A DNA stretch of 64,000 nucleotides, taken from Actinomycetota bacterium. Lineage in GTDB: Bacteria > Actinomycetota > Actinomycetes > Actinomycetales > Microbacteriaceae. Position numbers and translations under genes: made by a program. The notes below the pieces were generated by a model that ran no database searches, had not been told where the DNA came from, and worked only from the letters and a program-made list of their open reading frames with translations. The stretch covers positions 62,001 through 126,000 of the forward strand of contig CANFSP010000005.1 in assembly GCA_947449765.1 (NCBI GenBank), in the 5' to 3' direction. This document shows positions 27,664 through 36,754 of the stretch, one piece after another (positions within the stretch are counted from its first letter, which is position 1; every line of letters starts with the position of its first letter).

Positions 27664-28328
27664 GAGTTCACTCGTTTCACGGCGCCCGGCATCGTCACAT
27701 CGGGAGACCTCAGATACAGCGGCTCAAACGGCTCAAACTCCAGCCCGGCGTCGAGCATGCGCTGTGCGATGCGGGCAAGCAGGCCCGCCGACACCTCGGC
27801 GGCATCCCACCGCGTGACCGGCGTGCCGTTCCATTCGGGAGGCAGATCGTCGGGTTTGGACAACGAGGGTCCGGCCACGCGTTCGGGCAACCCGTGAGCA
27901 TTCAGCCCGGAATAGATTGACCAGTAAAGCTCCTTGCGGCGCGCATCCGTGACCACCAGGAGCGGCCCAGAGGCCTCATCGAGTGCCGCCAGCGCAATGG
28001 CGTCGTGACTGACCACCGGCAGAAGGGCCACCTGCCGGCCGAGCGCGAACGCACTCGCCGCGGCTAAACCCACGCGCAAGCCGGTGAAGGGGCCGGGGCC
28101 GACACCCGCGACGACACCGGTCACCGCAGACGCGTCGAGACCGCTCGCGCCGAGAACCTCGGCGATCAGCTCGCCAATGACCTCGGCGTGCGCCATGGGA
28201 TTGGTCGACGACGCTTCGGCGCTACCGCCGCCCGCTGCAGCACCGCCCTCCGAATCACCGGCAGAACTACTGGCAGACCACAGCGTCGCCACACTCGTTC
28301 CCGCTGAGGTGTCGATGGCCAGAAGCAT
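27660..28328 (-). CDS. tsaB: tRNA threonylcarbamoyladenosine biosynthesis protein TsaB
   Basis: The 222-residue TsaB partners TsaD in t6A synthesis. It has the ASKHA start LLAIDTSAGTS and the conserved GVGPGPFTGLRVGL segment. An unusual Ser/Gly/Ala-rich insert of about 20 residues (near 20-42) lies between the first strands. It overlaps rimI by four bases and follows tsaE by three. Confidence 0.95.
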   Translation of the reverse strand: MLLAIDTSAGTSVATLWSASSSAGDSEGGAAAGGGSAEASSTNPMAHAEVIGELIAEVLGASGLDASAVTGVVAGVGPGPFTGLRVGLAAASAFALGRQVALLPVVSHDAIALAALDEASGPLLVVTDARRKELYWSIYSGLNAHGLPERVAGPSLSKPDDLPPEWNGTPVTRWDAAEVSAGLLARIAQRMLDAGLEFEPFEPLYLRSPDVTMPGAVKRVNS

Positions 28329-28331
28329 GAG

Positions 28332-28805
28332 TCAATTCTCCCAGCGCGGACCGACACCGTGGATGCGCACCCGACGCTCCTCGATGAGGTCGTCATCCGC
28401 CTCGTCGACAACGGCTCCCTCGGGTCGGTCGATTTCGATGTCGAGCCAGGACTCACTTACGTCGTCGACCATGCCACGACCCCACTCCACCACGACGACC
28501 GAATTCGCGTAGTCAATGTCGAGATCATCGAGTTCAACCGGACTGCTCAGCCGGTATGCATCGACGTGCACGAGTGACGGACCCCCAGCCAGCGAGGGGT
28601 GAGTTCGCGCCAAAACGAAGGTGGGGCTCGTCACCGGGCCACGTACCCCGAGCGCTTCACCGAGACCTCGAGTGAACGTCGTTTTGCCGGCGCCGAGCAC
28701 GCCGGTGAGTATGAGCAGGTCTCCCGCGCGCAGGTCGTGCGCGACGCGCATCCCCAATTCGTGCATCGCCTGCGGGTCGGCGACGCGAAACTCACCGAAC
28801 TCCAC
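28332..28805 (-). CDS. tsaE: tRNA threonylcarbamoyladenosine biosynthesis ATPase TsaE
   Basis: This P-loop ATPase has 157 residues and a Walker A motif GVLGAGKTT at 35-43, followed by TSPTFVL and HVDAYRL, all typical of TsaE (YjeE). It drives turnover of the TsaBD complex. It lies between alr and tsaB, two to three bases from each. Confidence 0.96.
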   Translation of the reverse strand: MEFGEFRVADPQAMHELGMRVAHDLRAGDLLILTGVLGAGKTTFTRGLGEALGVRGPVTSPTFVLARTHPSLAGGPSLVHVDAYRLSSPVELDDLDIDYANSVVVVEWGRGMVDDVSESWLDIEIDRPEGAVVDEADDDLIEERRVRIHGVGPRWEN

Positions 28806-28807
28806 GG

Positions 28808-29941
28808 CTACTCCACGACAACGTGGTCGAGACGCCCACCCATGCGGGTGACGATTTCATACACGTTGGTGTCGCAGGCACGTGCCCACTCGGCAACACT
28901 CGGCACGCCCCGGGCTTGGTCGCCAAAAAGCACCACCTCATCACCCACTTCGACAGGGGTGTCGCCGGCGTCGACAACGAACTGGTCCATCGCCACGCGC
29001 CCGGCAACCGTCTTTCGCTCCCCTGCCACAAGAATCGGTCCGCAATTGGATGCTGCGCGCGGCACACCCTCGGCATACCCAAGCGGCACGAGAGCCAGTC
29101 GCGTCGCGGTGGGCGTGCGGTAGGTGTAGTCGTAGCTCACTCCAACGCCGGCAGGCACCTCGCGAACGGCGGCAACCCGAGCGCGAACCGTCATCGCCGG
29201 CCGCAGCCCGAACTCACTGGGCTCGCGATCATCGAGCGGAGACAAGCCGTAAGCGGCAATACCCACGCGCACCATCGAATAGTTGAGCTGAGGCATGGTC
29301 AGGGTGGTCAGCGAAGCGGAGAGATGAACGAGCGTGGGGTTGAGCCCGGCAGCGGTGGCCAGCTCGAGCGCGCGGTCAAACTCGGCGGCGGCAGCGGCAT
29401 CCTCTTCTTCGTGCGTGTTTGACACGTGCGAGAAAATTCCCTCGAGCACAATCTGGTTGCTGACCTCAAGCTCGGCGGCGCGCGCAAAAGCTGCCACCCA
29501 CTCGGCGGGCGCGAGACCGTTTCGACTCAGTCCGGTGTCCAGTTTGAGATGGATGCGCGCACGCCCCGCCCGCGCAGCCCGCTCCAGCTGCTCGATACTC
29601 GACACACCGATCGTGATGTCGTGCGTGATGGCGGAGTCAAAGGATTCATTCGGCGCATGTAACCAGGCGAGAATCGGCGCGGTCATCCCGGCTGCGCGAA
29701 GCTCAACCGCCTCGGCGAGGTCGGCGACGCCCAGCCACTGCGCTCCCCCGGCGAGCGCGGCCCGGGCACAGTCAATCATGCCGTGACCGTATCCATTCGC
29801 TTTGACCACCACCATGACGGCGATGTCGCCGACCCGCTCGCGGATGGTACGCACGTTGTGCGTCACCGCGGGAAGGTCAATCACCACTTCGCGAAACGGG
29901 CCACATGCGGGAAGCTCGGTCAGGTTTGTCGGTCTGCTCAC
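28808..29941 (-). CDS. alr: Alanine racemase
   Basis: This PLP enzyme of 377 residues makes D-alanine for peptidoglycan. The PLP lysine is K47 in VVKANGYGHG, and the C-terminal beta domain contains the catalytic Tyr in the SYDYTYR segment. Length is normal. It overlaps acpS by four bases and leads into tsaE, so cell-wall and tRNA-modification genes are co-transcribed. Confidence 0.96.
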   Translation of the reverse strand: MSRPTNLTELPACGPFREVVIDLPAVTHNVRTIRERVGDIAVMVVVKANGYGHGMIDCARAALAGGAQWLGVADLAEAVELRAAGMTAPILAWLHAPNESFDSAITHDITIGVSSIEQLERAARAGRARIHLKLDTGLSRNGLAPAEWVAAFARAAELEVSNQIVLEGIFSHVSNTHEEEDAAAAAEFDRALELATAAGLNPTLVHLSASLTTLTMPQLNYSMVRVGIAAYGLSPLDDREPSEFGLRPAMTVRARVAAVREVPAGVGVSYDYTYRTPTATRLALVPLGYAEGVPRAASNCGPILVAGERKTVAGRVAMDQFVVDAGDTPVEVGDEVVLFGDQARGVPSVAEWARACDTNVYEIVTRMGGRLDHVVVE

Positions 29942-30297
29942 GCCACACCTCCCTCAGCGATGACAAAGGCAATGGCGTGCCCGCCGTCGTGAGACAGGGA
30001 GAGGTGCACCGAGCTGATGCCGCGCTCGGCGACCAGCCGCGCGGCCGCGCCAGAAAGCTCGAGCCGCGGAGTCTGACCCTCCGATGCCGGCACGGTCATA
30101 TCGTGCCAGCCAAAATCATGTGAGCCACCCATCGCCTTGATGAACGCCTCTTTCGCGGCAAACCGGGCGGCTAACGAATCGACGGGAAGCTCACGCTCAC
30201 CTTCGGTAAAAAGGCGATCGCGCAAACCCGATGCATTGGCGAGTTTTGCTTCAAACCGGGCGACATCCACAATGTCGACACCTAGCCCGAGGATCAC
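29938..30297 (-). CDS. acpS: Holo-[acyl-carrier-protein] synthase
   Basis: The 119-residue AcpS moves the phosphopantetheine arm from CoA to acyl carrier protein. It has GVDIVDVARFE with metal ligand D8 and the second ligand in RFAAKEAFIKA (E50). It lies two bases after glmS. The nearby coaA, divergent from glmS, begins the CoA pathway that supplies its substrate. Confidence 0.95.
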   Translation of the reverse strand: MILGLGVDIVDVARFEAKLANASGLRDRLFTEGERELPVDSLAARFAAKEAFIKAMGGSHDFGWHDMTVPASEGQTPRLELSGAAARLVAERGISSVHLSLSHDGGHAIAFVIAEGGVA

Positions 30298-30299
30298 GG

Positions 30300-32150
30300 C
30301 TACTCGACCGTCACCGACTTGGCAAGGTTGCGAGGCTGGTCCACATCGAGACCCTTCGCATCAGCGAGCTCCATCGCAAAAATCTGCAGTGGAACGACCG
30401 CAAGAATCGGCTCAAAGAACGGACCCGCGAGTGGGATGCGAATGACTTCGTCGGCATAGGGCAGAACCGCCGCGTCGCCCGCTTCGGCGATCGCAATGAC
30501 GCGAGCTCCGCGAGCGCGAATCTCCTGAATGTTGGAGACAACCTTGGAGTGGATTTCGGCCGACTCGCGCGGGCTGGGCACCACCACGAACACGGGTTGA
30601 CCGTGATCGATGAGGGCAATCGGACCGTGCTTCAGCTCTCCGGCGGCAAAACCTTCCGCGTGAATGTAGGCGAGCTCCTTGAGCTTGAGTGCACCCTCGA
30701 GTGCGATCGGGAAACCCACGTGCCGGCCGAGGAACAGCACGGCTGGGGTGTCCGACATCCACTTGGCTAGCTGACGGATCTCTGGCCCGGTGGTGAGAAC
30801 CTCTTCGAGCTTGCCCGGTAGCGCCTGAAGCTCGGCGATGTTGCGCGCAATGGCGGTGTCATCGAGCGTGCCGCGCACCTGTGCGAACTGAAGCCCCAAC
30901 AGGTAGAGGGCGGTGATCTGGGCGACGAACGCTTTGGTGGATGCGACAGCAACCTCAGGACCCGCGTGCGTGTAGACGATGGCGTCTGACTCGCGCGGGA
31001 TGGTGGCGCCCTGCGTGTTACAAATCGACACCGTCTTGGCACCACGCTCCATCGCGTAACGCACGGCCATCAAGGTGTCCATCGTCTCGCCCGACTGACT
31101 GATCGACACGACGAGCGTCTCGGGTGTGATGACCGGGTCGCGGTAACGGAACTCGTGACTCAGCTGCACCTCGACCGGAATGCGCGCCCACTGCTCAATC
31201 GCGTAGGCGCCAACCTGGCCGGCATAGGATGCGGTGCCGCAGGCCACCAGAATGATGCGGGAGAACTTGCGGATCGCGTCTTCACCCAAACCGGAAAGCT
31301 CGGGGATTTCGACACGACCATCGACGACGCGACCACGAACGGTGTTCGCCACAGCGTCGGGGTTCTCGGTGATTTCTTTCGCCATGAACGACGGCCAGCC
31401 GCCCTTGTCGCTCGCCGACGCATCCCAGGCAATCTCGAACTCGTCGATCGGCACCGGCGTACCGGCGAAGTCGGTGACACGCACGTGCTCGGGAGTAATT
31501 TCAACCATCTGGTCTTGACCAACCGCGGCAGCGCGATGGGTGTGCTCAACGAACGCGGCGACATCGGAGCCGAGGAAGTTTTCGCCGTCACCGAAACCGA
31601 TGACCAGCGGCGAGTTGTGACGAGCGGCGAGGATGACGTTCGGCGCATCCTGATGAATCGCGAGCACGGTGAAGGCGCCCTGGAATCGGTTGACCGCCTG
31701 CGCAAATCCGGTGCGAAAATCGCCGGTCTGCTCCACGAGGTGACCGAGCAAAACCGCTCCCACCTCGGTGTCGGTTTCGCTGAGGAAGGTATGCCCGGCT
31801 TCGAGCATCTCTTCGCGAATCTCGGCAAAGTTTTCGATGATGCCGTTGTGGATCATGGCAAGCTTGCCACCGTCAACCACGTGAGGATGCGCGTTCACAT
31901 CACTCGGTGCACCGTGCGTTGCCCAACGGGTGTGCCCGATTCCCGTGTGACCGGGTGCGAGCGGGTGGGCCGTGACTTCGTCGACGAGCGCCTGCAACTT
32001 GCCAGACTTCTTGGCGGAGGCGATGAGGCCGTCTTCGGTAATTAGCGCAACACCGGCCGAGTCGTAGCCACGATACTCTTGGCGCTTGAGACCGCCGAGG
32101 AGCACATCCATCGTGGTCTTCTGACCCACGTATCCGACGATTCCACACAT
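30300..32150 (-). CDS. glmS: Glutamine-fructose-6-phosphate aminotransferase (isomerising)
   Basis: The 616-residue enzyme makes glucosamine 6-phosphate for peptidoglycan. The N-terminal glutaminase domain starts MCGIVGYVG with nucleophile Cys2. Two SIS sugar-isomerase domains follow (SQSGETMDTL in the first), and the protein ends with the conserved NLAKSVTVE. It begins the operon that runs through acpS, alr and the t6A genes. GlmM, the next enzyme of the pathway, is encoded 6 kb away. Confidence 0.98.
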   Translation of the reverse strand: MCGIVGYVGQKTTMDVLLGGLKRQEYRGYDSAGVALITEDGLIASAKKSGKLQALVDEVTAHPLAPGHTGIGHTRWATHGAPSDVNAHPHVVDGGKLAMIHNGIIENFAEIREEMLEAGHTFLSETDTEVGAVLLGHLVEQTGDFRTGFAQAVNRFQGAFTVLAIHQDAPNVILAARHNSPLVIGFGDGENFLGSDVAAFVEHTHRAAAVGQDQMVEITPEHVRVTDFAGTPVPIDEFEIAWDASASDKGGWPSFMAKEITENPDAVANTVRGRVVDGRVEIPELSGLGEDAIRKFSRIILVACGTASYAGQVGAYAIEQWARIPVEVQLSHEFRYRDPVITPETLVVSISQSGETMDTLMAVRYAMERGAKTVSICNTQGATIPRESDAIVYTHAGPEVAVASTKAFVAQITALYLLGLQFAQVRGTLDDTAIARNIAELQALPGKLEEVLTTGPEIRQLAKWMSDTPAVLFLGRHVGFPIALEGALKLKELAYIHAEGFAAGELKHGPIALIDHGQPVFVVVPSPRESAEIHSKVVSNIQEIRARGARVIAIAEAGDAAVLPYADEVIRIPLAGPFFEPILAVVPLQIFAMELADAKGLDVDQPRNLAKSVTVE

Positions 32151-32214
32151 GCCTCAATTCTAGGCGAGGCGGCACATCGTCAGAGGCAGGTCAGTTGGCT
32201 GACACAATGGAGTC

Positions 32215-33159
32215 GTGGGTTCTGTGCACAGCAACGGGCAGAGCGCGTCGACACCGTTTGTGGAGCTGTCACGCGCCGACTGGGCGGCGCTCGCACCCGA
32301 GACGACCGAGCAGTTGCCGACGAGCATCCTCGACCGGGTTCGCGGACTCGGTGATCGTCTCGACATGAGCGAAGTGCTCGACGTGTTTCAGCCACTGTCG
32401 CGACTGCTCTCGCTCTACGCCGAAGGCACACGAACACTGCATGCCACCACAAGCACGTTCTTGCACACGACGGCAGCCCGCACACCATTTGTGATTGGCG
32501 TGGCCGGCTCCGTCGCTGTGGGTAAGTCGACGGTCTCTCGTGTGCTCCAAGAGCTCCTCAGCGGATGGTCATCGACGCCTCATGTGGCACTGGTCACGAC
32601 TGACGGTTTTCTCTACCCCAACGAAGAACTCATCCGTCGGGGCCTGCTCGATCGCAAGGGTTTTCCGGAATCGTACGATCGCAAGGCACTGCTTCGTTTC
32701 GTCAGCGAGGTCAAGAGCGGCAAGCCTGAGGTGCACGCACCGGTCTACTCACACCTCAGCTACAACATCGTGCCGGATGAGTCCGTTTCGGTGCGCCAGC
32801 CGGACGTGCTCATCGTCGAAGGGCTCAACGTGTTGCAGCCTTCCACCGGCGGTCTCGCGGTCAGTGACCTCTTCGACTTTTCCATCTATGTGGATGCCCG
32901 TACCCGCGACATTGCGCACTGGTACGAGGAACGCTTCCTCAAGCTCCAACAGGGCGCCTTCGCCGACCCGGACTCGTACTTTCACCGCTATGCGGGGCTC
33001 GACGAGCAGGAGGCCCGGTCAACGGCTCGCGACATCTGGGCCCGCATCAACGGCGTGAACCTCGAAGAGAACATTCGCCCCACTCGGTCACGGGCGACGC
33101 TCATCCTTCGCAAGGACACTGACCACTCGGTGTCGTCGGTGTTGTTGCGCAAGATTTAG
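32215..33159 (+). CDS. coaA: Type I pantothenate kinase
   Basis: This 314-residue kinase phosphorylates pantothenate in the first step of CoA synthesis. The Walker A motif GSVAVGKST lies at residues 98-106, and LLIV-type EGLNVLQ plus YVDA segments match bacterial CoaA (PanK-I). The start is a GTG with a weak GGAG before it; another GTG three codons on is possible. It is divergent from glmS with a 64-base shared control region. Confidence 0.96.
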   Translation: MGSVHSNGQSASTPFVELSRADWAALAPETTEQLPTSILDRVRGLGDRLDMSEVLDVFQPLSRLLSLYAEGTRTLHATTSTFLHTTAARTPFVIGVAGSVAVGKSTVSRVLQELLSGWSSTPHVALVTTDGFLYPNEELIRRGLLDRKGFPESYDRKALLRFVSEVKSGKPEVHAPVYSHLSYNIVPDESVSVRQPDVLIVEGLNVLQPSTGGLAVSDLFDFSIYVDARTRDIAHWYEERFLKLQQGAFADPDSYFHRYAGLDEQEARSTARDIWARINGVNLEENIRPTRSRATLILRKDTDHSVSSVLLRKI

Positions 33160-33178
33160 CGAACGACGGCGAAAGAGC

Positions 33179-34126
33179 CTAGCGTCGCGCCGAGAACCGT
33201 CGAATCGTGGCAAGCACTAATCCACCAAGAAGCAGGAGGGCTGCGCCGCCGCCAATAATGCCTACCTGGCTCGCCGACGCACCGGTGTTCGGCAAATCTC
33301 CGCCACCGCCGCCGTTATCCGACTGAGGCACAGCCGCAACCCAGTACGACTGCAGTGAGACCCCAGGAGCCTCGGTCATTCCGGCTGGGAACGTGGAAGC
33401 TGGACCGGAATACAGGTAGTCGCCCCAATAGCCCGCATAAACCTGACCCGCGGGATCGATTGAAGCCGAGCTGAGGAAATGTGTGTCCGCACCCAACGTC
33501 GTCAAATTCGAAGAGCCGTCTTCGGCACTCACCGACTTCACCGTTGAGGTTGAGCCGTCAGTGTCGTTGAAAACGAGAGTGTCATTCGTGGGGTTGTACG
33601 CCATCCAATTAATCTGAAGAAACGTGTTCGGGCTAATCGTGTACCACTCATCAGTGTCAAAGTAGACGAGTGCCTCCGGGTTAGGGCTCCCTGCCCCATT
33701 TCCGGCGAAGAATTTGCCGGCCTTGTTGATTGCGAGTCCTTCGCACTCCGAGCCGGGGGTCGGCGTCGAGGGTGCGGTGGCGTACGGGGTTGATACTCCA
33801 GTGACTAAGTCGATCTGGATAAGTTCGCAGGCGTAATCCATGGCATAGAGCTTGCCGTCTACGGGGTTGAAAGCGAGTCCCGAGGTGTTTGATAAACCAT
33901 CGGAGGGAGTCGACGGGAAGAATGCTACGTCGGGAATTTCTGGCGCCACGTCGAGACCCGACACGGCATCGATGAATCCAATGCTGCCCGAGTCATTCGG
34001 GCTAATACCAACGAGCGTCGTGGTTGTGCTCGCAACGGCGCTTGAACTCACGGTGCACGCGCCTGCGATGCCAAGTGCAATCAGGGCCAGTGTGGTGCCG
34101 AGGCGGACTGTGGAGCGTGGCGTCAT
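33179..34126 (-). CDS. Sortase-anchored (LPNTG) surface protein, propeller-like
   Basis: The 315-residue protein has a signal peptide (about residues 1-33) and a body with propeller-like repeats (GLAFNPVDGKLYAMD, AYNPTNDTLVFND, SIDPAGQVYAGYW). A glycine-rich linker follows, then a sorting signal: LPNTG at 278-282, a hydrophobic helix and RRFSARR at the end. It would be exported and linked to the cell wall by a sortase, none of which is encoded here. AAGGGA precedes the ATG. It lies downstream of the two-component genes. Binding partner unknown. Confidence 0.8.
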   Translation of the reverse strand: MTPRSTVRLGTTLALIALGIAGACTVSSSAVASTTTTLVGISPNDSGSIGFIDAVSGLDVAPEIPDVAFFPSTPSDGLSNTSGLAFNPVDGKLYAMDYACELIQIDLVTGVSTPYATAPSTPTPGSECEGLAINKAGKFFAGNGAGSPNPEALVYFDTDEWYTISPNTFLQINWMAYNPTNDTLVFNDTDGSTSTVKSVSAEDGSSNLTTLGADTHFLSSASIDPAGQVYAGYWGDYLYSGPASTFPAGMTEAPGVSLQSYWVAAVPQSDNGGGGGDLPNTGASASQVGIIGGGAALLLLGGLVLATIRRFSARR

Positions 34127-34201
34127 GATGAATTCCCTTGTGTGCAGACCAACGTTCTCACTCTAGAAATACGCCCCTACTACGGTGCACCAAAAGTTCG
34201 G

Positions 34202-36013
34202 CTACCCGAACACGTCACGGCTGACTGGCACCACAGCGCGCAATAGCGTTCCCTCGGGCAGATTTTCTAACTGCCACTCGAGGCAGACGTCATCAAACAT
34301 TCGAAGGCCAAAACCCGTAGACCCCGCAACGTAATCCCCGCCATCATTTGTCACATGAACCAACACAGCCTGGCCCTGAAGTTTTATGTCGACGTGAACG
34401 AGGGATGCTCCGCCGTGCTTGATCGCATTCGTCACACTCTCCCGGACGATTTCGAGCACACAGCGTGCCGTTCCCGGTGAAGAATCGATGGTGTCTCGAT
34501 ACCGTGGATCGATGGCTTGAGTAACCTGTGCGAGTTGGCTCCACATGCTCGCGACATTTTCGAGAGCGCTCATGAATTGCTTTTCGCTGATGACCTGTGG
34601 TCGGTTAAGCAGCTCCATCGCTTCGCTGATCCGCACGACTGCGCGTTCAAATTCCTCGTCAGGCATATCGGGATGTTCTGCCAGCCGCATCGCGAGAACT
34701 TGGAGTGAAGCTTGCACAGGTCCGTGGAGCACGGTCGCGAGGTCAGTTCGCATCACCCACAGCCGTTGCCGGAATTCAGCATTAAGACGCTCAAGCTCGT
34801 TATTCGCTGTGACAAGTGCGGCCTCCGCGTCGATCAGGCCGATTCGTGTCACACGAAATGCCATGGTGACGAGCGTCATGAAAACGAGGACGGCACAGAA
34901 CTGGATCTCTACTGAAAGTGGAATATCCGGTCTCAGCATGAGCCCGTAAGTAGCACCCAGCAGACCGAGACCGGCGTACACAGCAATCACTACGCCCACG
35001 GCCGATCGAAGCGGGTGGGGACGCCCGGTGTCGAAACGGTTGAGCAGCGCACCGCAACCCCAAATCAAGGCCGTCACAGGAAAGATGAGCAGTGTTACGG
35101 TCTGTAGACCGTACGCCATGAGGCCGGGAATGAACGCACAATACAGCGTGAGAAGAGCAATCCCTCCTGGGGCGTTGACTGACCTGAGAGAGACTTGTCG
35201 AGGAAGAGTGAAACGCTGGCGCGGTGGTATATCAACTCGCTCGCTCCACGAGGGAGTTGGGGGCGTGCCAACAAGATTGTCTGAGAGTGGGCGCACAACC
35301 TGATCAATCGTGGAGCGCAATCCGCCAACGACCTCAGTCGAAATGTAGCGCGACGAGGGAGACCGGGAAGAGGACCCACGATCAACGGCGCCAAGCCACT
35401 CAAGAGTGGGTGCGAGCGCCTGATTGATGTGGTCGCGTAACGAGCCAGCGTGTTGCGCGATCTCATCGTGAAGCGTTTCGTATCTCACCTGTAGCTCGGC
35501 TCGCTGAGCGAGAAGTCGACGAATAGCACGCCTGTGTGCCGTCGCACCATCCACCAAGGCAGCAATGATGGTCAGCCAAACAATGACGTTCACCGGGGTG
35601 ACGAGCACGCGTAACCACACCTCGTCCGCAGGAACCAACTGAACGCTGGTCCCGAGAGTCGCAAGCACCGTCGCGCGGCATGCGGCGGCCACCAGATAGA
35701 CAGCCACCGTGACGGCCACTCGGGCGCCAGACTTGCTCTGCGTTTTATGTGGCGGAGAACCCGGCTTGAGGTGTGGATTTTTTACCGGTGGAAGAACCGT
35801 GTATCGAGCAACGATGAGTGGCGCAATCGTCGCGCAGTACAGGGCACACGAAAACCCGAGCCAGAGCCAGGGATCGCCTCCCAGGTGTGTTCGGTCAAAA
35901 AAGAAGTTGACCCAGAAAGACGGCAGTGCGTAGAGCAGGAGTGTTGGCCAGGTGACGGCTTCGGCGCCACCCACAGGAATACTGGCGCGCGCACGAGTCC
36001 ACCATCCGGTCAT
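34202..36013 (-). CDS. Sensor histidine kinase with two membrane blocks (NarL-type)
   Basis: This 603-residue kinase has four helices at about 22-155, a cytoplasmic helical stretch (160-250), a second set of four helices at about 283-388, a coiled segment, and the kinase core. The core has the phosphate-accepting H430 in VLHGPVQASL and the ATPase N-box ESVTNAIKHGG at 525-535. The His region is of the dimerisation type that pairs with LuxR-family regulators. It overlaps its regulator gene by four bases. The helical stretch between the membrane blocks has a second His-rich motif (LHDEIAQH) that may be a degenerate kinase dimerisation helix. Confidence 0.85.
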   Translation of the reverse strand: MTGWWTRARASIPVGGAEAVTWPTLLLYALPSFWVNFFFDRTHLGGDPWLWLGFSCALYCATIAPLIVARYTVLPPVKNPHLKPGSPPHKTQSKSGARVAVTVAVYLVAAACRATVLATLGTSVQLVPADEVWLRVLVTPVNVIVWLTIIAALVDGATAHRRAIRRLLAQRAELQVRYETLHDEIAQHAGSLRDHINQALAPTLEWLGAVDRGSSSRSPSSRYISTEVVGGLRSTIDQVVRPLSDNLVGTPPTPSWSERVDIPPRQRFTLPRQVSLRSVNAPGGIALLTLYCAFIPGLMAYGLQTVTLLIFPVTALIWGCGALLNRFDTGRPHPLRSAVGVVIAVYAGLGLLGATYGLMLRPDIPLSVEIQFCAVLVFMTLVTMAFRVTRIGLIDAEAALVTANNELERLNAEFRQRLWVMRTDLATVLHGPVQASLQVLAMRLAEHPDMPDEEFERAVVRISEAMELLNRPQVISEKQFMSALENVASMWSQLAQVTQAIDPRYRDTIDSSPGTARCVLEIVRESVTNAIKHGGASLVHVDIKLQGQAVLVHVTNDGGDYVAGSTGFGLRMFDDVCLEWQLENLPEGTLLRAVVPVSRDVFG

Positions 36014-36678
36014 GAGGAAGCCTGGCCGGTTGCTTCAAAATATGCTCGGGCGGCTTCAACACGCGGGTTACCCTCAGTGGACGGGTCGATGCCCAGAAGC
36101 GAAAAGATTCGACTGATGACCGCCTCGACAGCGCGAACAGATGTGCCACGCGCCTCGGCAATTTGAGAGTTTGACTTACCCCGGGCGACAAGTGTGAGCA
36201 CGTGAATTTGCGTGGACGAGAGCTTCGCGAGAGGTCGTGAACCCAGAAGATCATGACGAAAATCAGATCCGATTTGATCGCGTAGCACCGCGTCGAGCGC
36301 GTCCACCAAATCGGTCGACGCGATGAGTTGACTCTTGCGCAGGTAGGCCGATCGCGGGTTCATCGCGTCTGCACCTCCCGCGACAAATCGGGGATCTGGC
36401 AGATTAGTGAGGAACACTATTCCGCGTTCTGGGTTTTCCGCTCGCACCATGTTGGCAAGGTCAAAACCGTTGGGACCGAGACCCAAATCGATGTCAAGCA
36501 CGAGCGCATCAGGGTCGGTGGTGGCGATGAGGCGTTGAGCATCAACGGCGTTGTGAGCGGTCAGTACTGAGAATCGATGCTGTTCAAGCATTCGAGCGAT
36601 GAGGTCACACAGAAGCACATCATTTTCGACGACAATGACGCGCTTGGTAAACACCTGCTGTGCTGACTCACTCGACAT
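36010..36678 (-). CDS. LuxR/NarL-type response regulator
   Basis: The 222-residue protein has a receiver domain with phosphate-accepting D62 in LVLDIDLG, acidic residues E18 and D20 upstream, and the switch Lys in LRKSQ. The C-terminal LuxR helix-turn-helix reads LTLVARGKSNSQIAEARGTSVRAVEAVI. It is the partner of the kinase it overlaps. The close surface-protein gene is a plausible target, though only from position. Confidence 0.88.
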   Translation of the reverse strand: MSSESAQQVFTKRVIVVENDVLLCDLIARMLEQHRFSVLTAHNAVDAQRLIATTDPDALVLDIDLGLGPNGFDLANMVRAENPERGIVFLTNLPDPRFVAGGADAMNPRSAYLRKSQLIASTDLVDALDAVLRDQIGSDFRHDLLGSRPLAKLSSTQIHVLTLVARGKSNSQIAEARGTSVRAVEAVISRIFSLLGIDPSTEGNPRVEAARAYFEATGQASS

Positions 36679-36754
36679 GCGTTAAGACTGGCGCAAAAGC
36701 TAGACCTGAGCCCGCGGGGCATTCGGTTAACCGCATGTTTTCACGCGACGCGCC

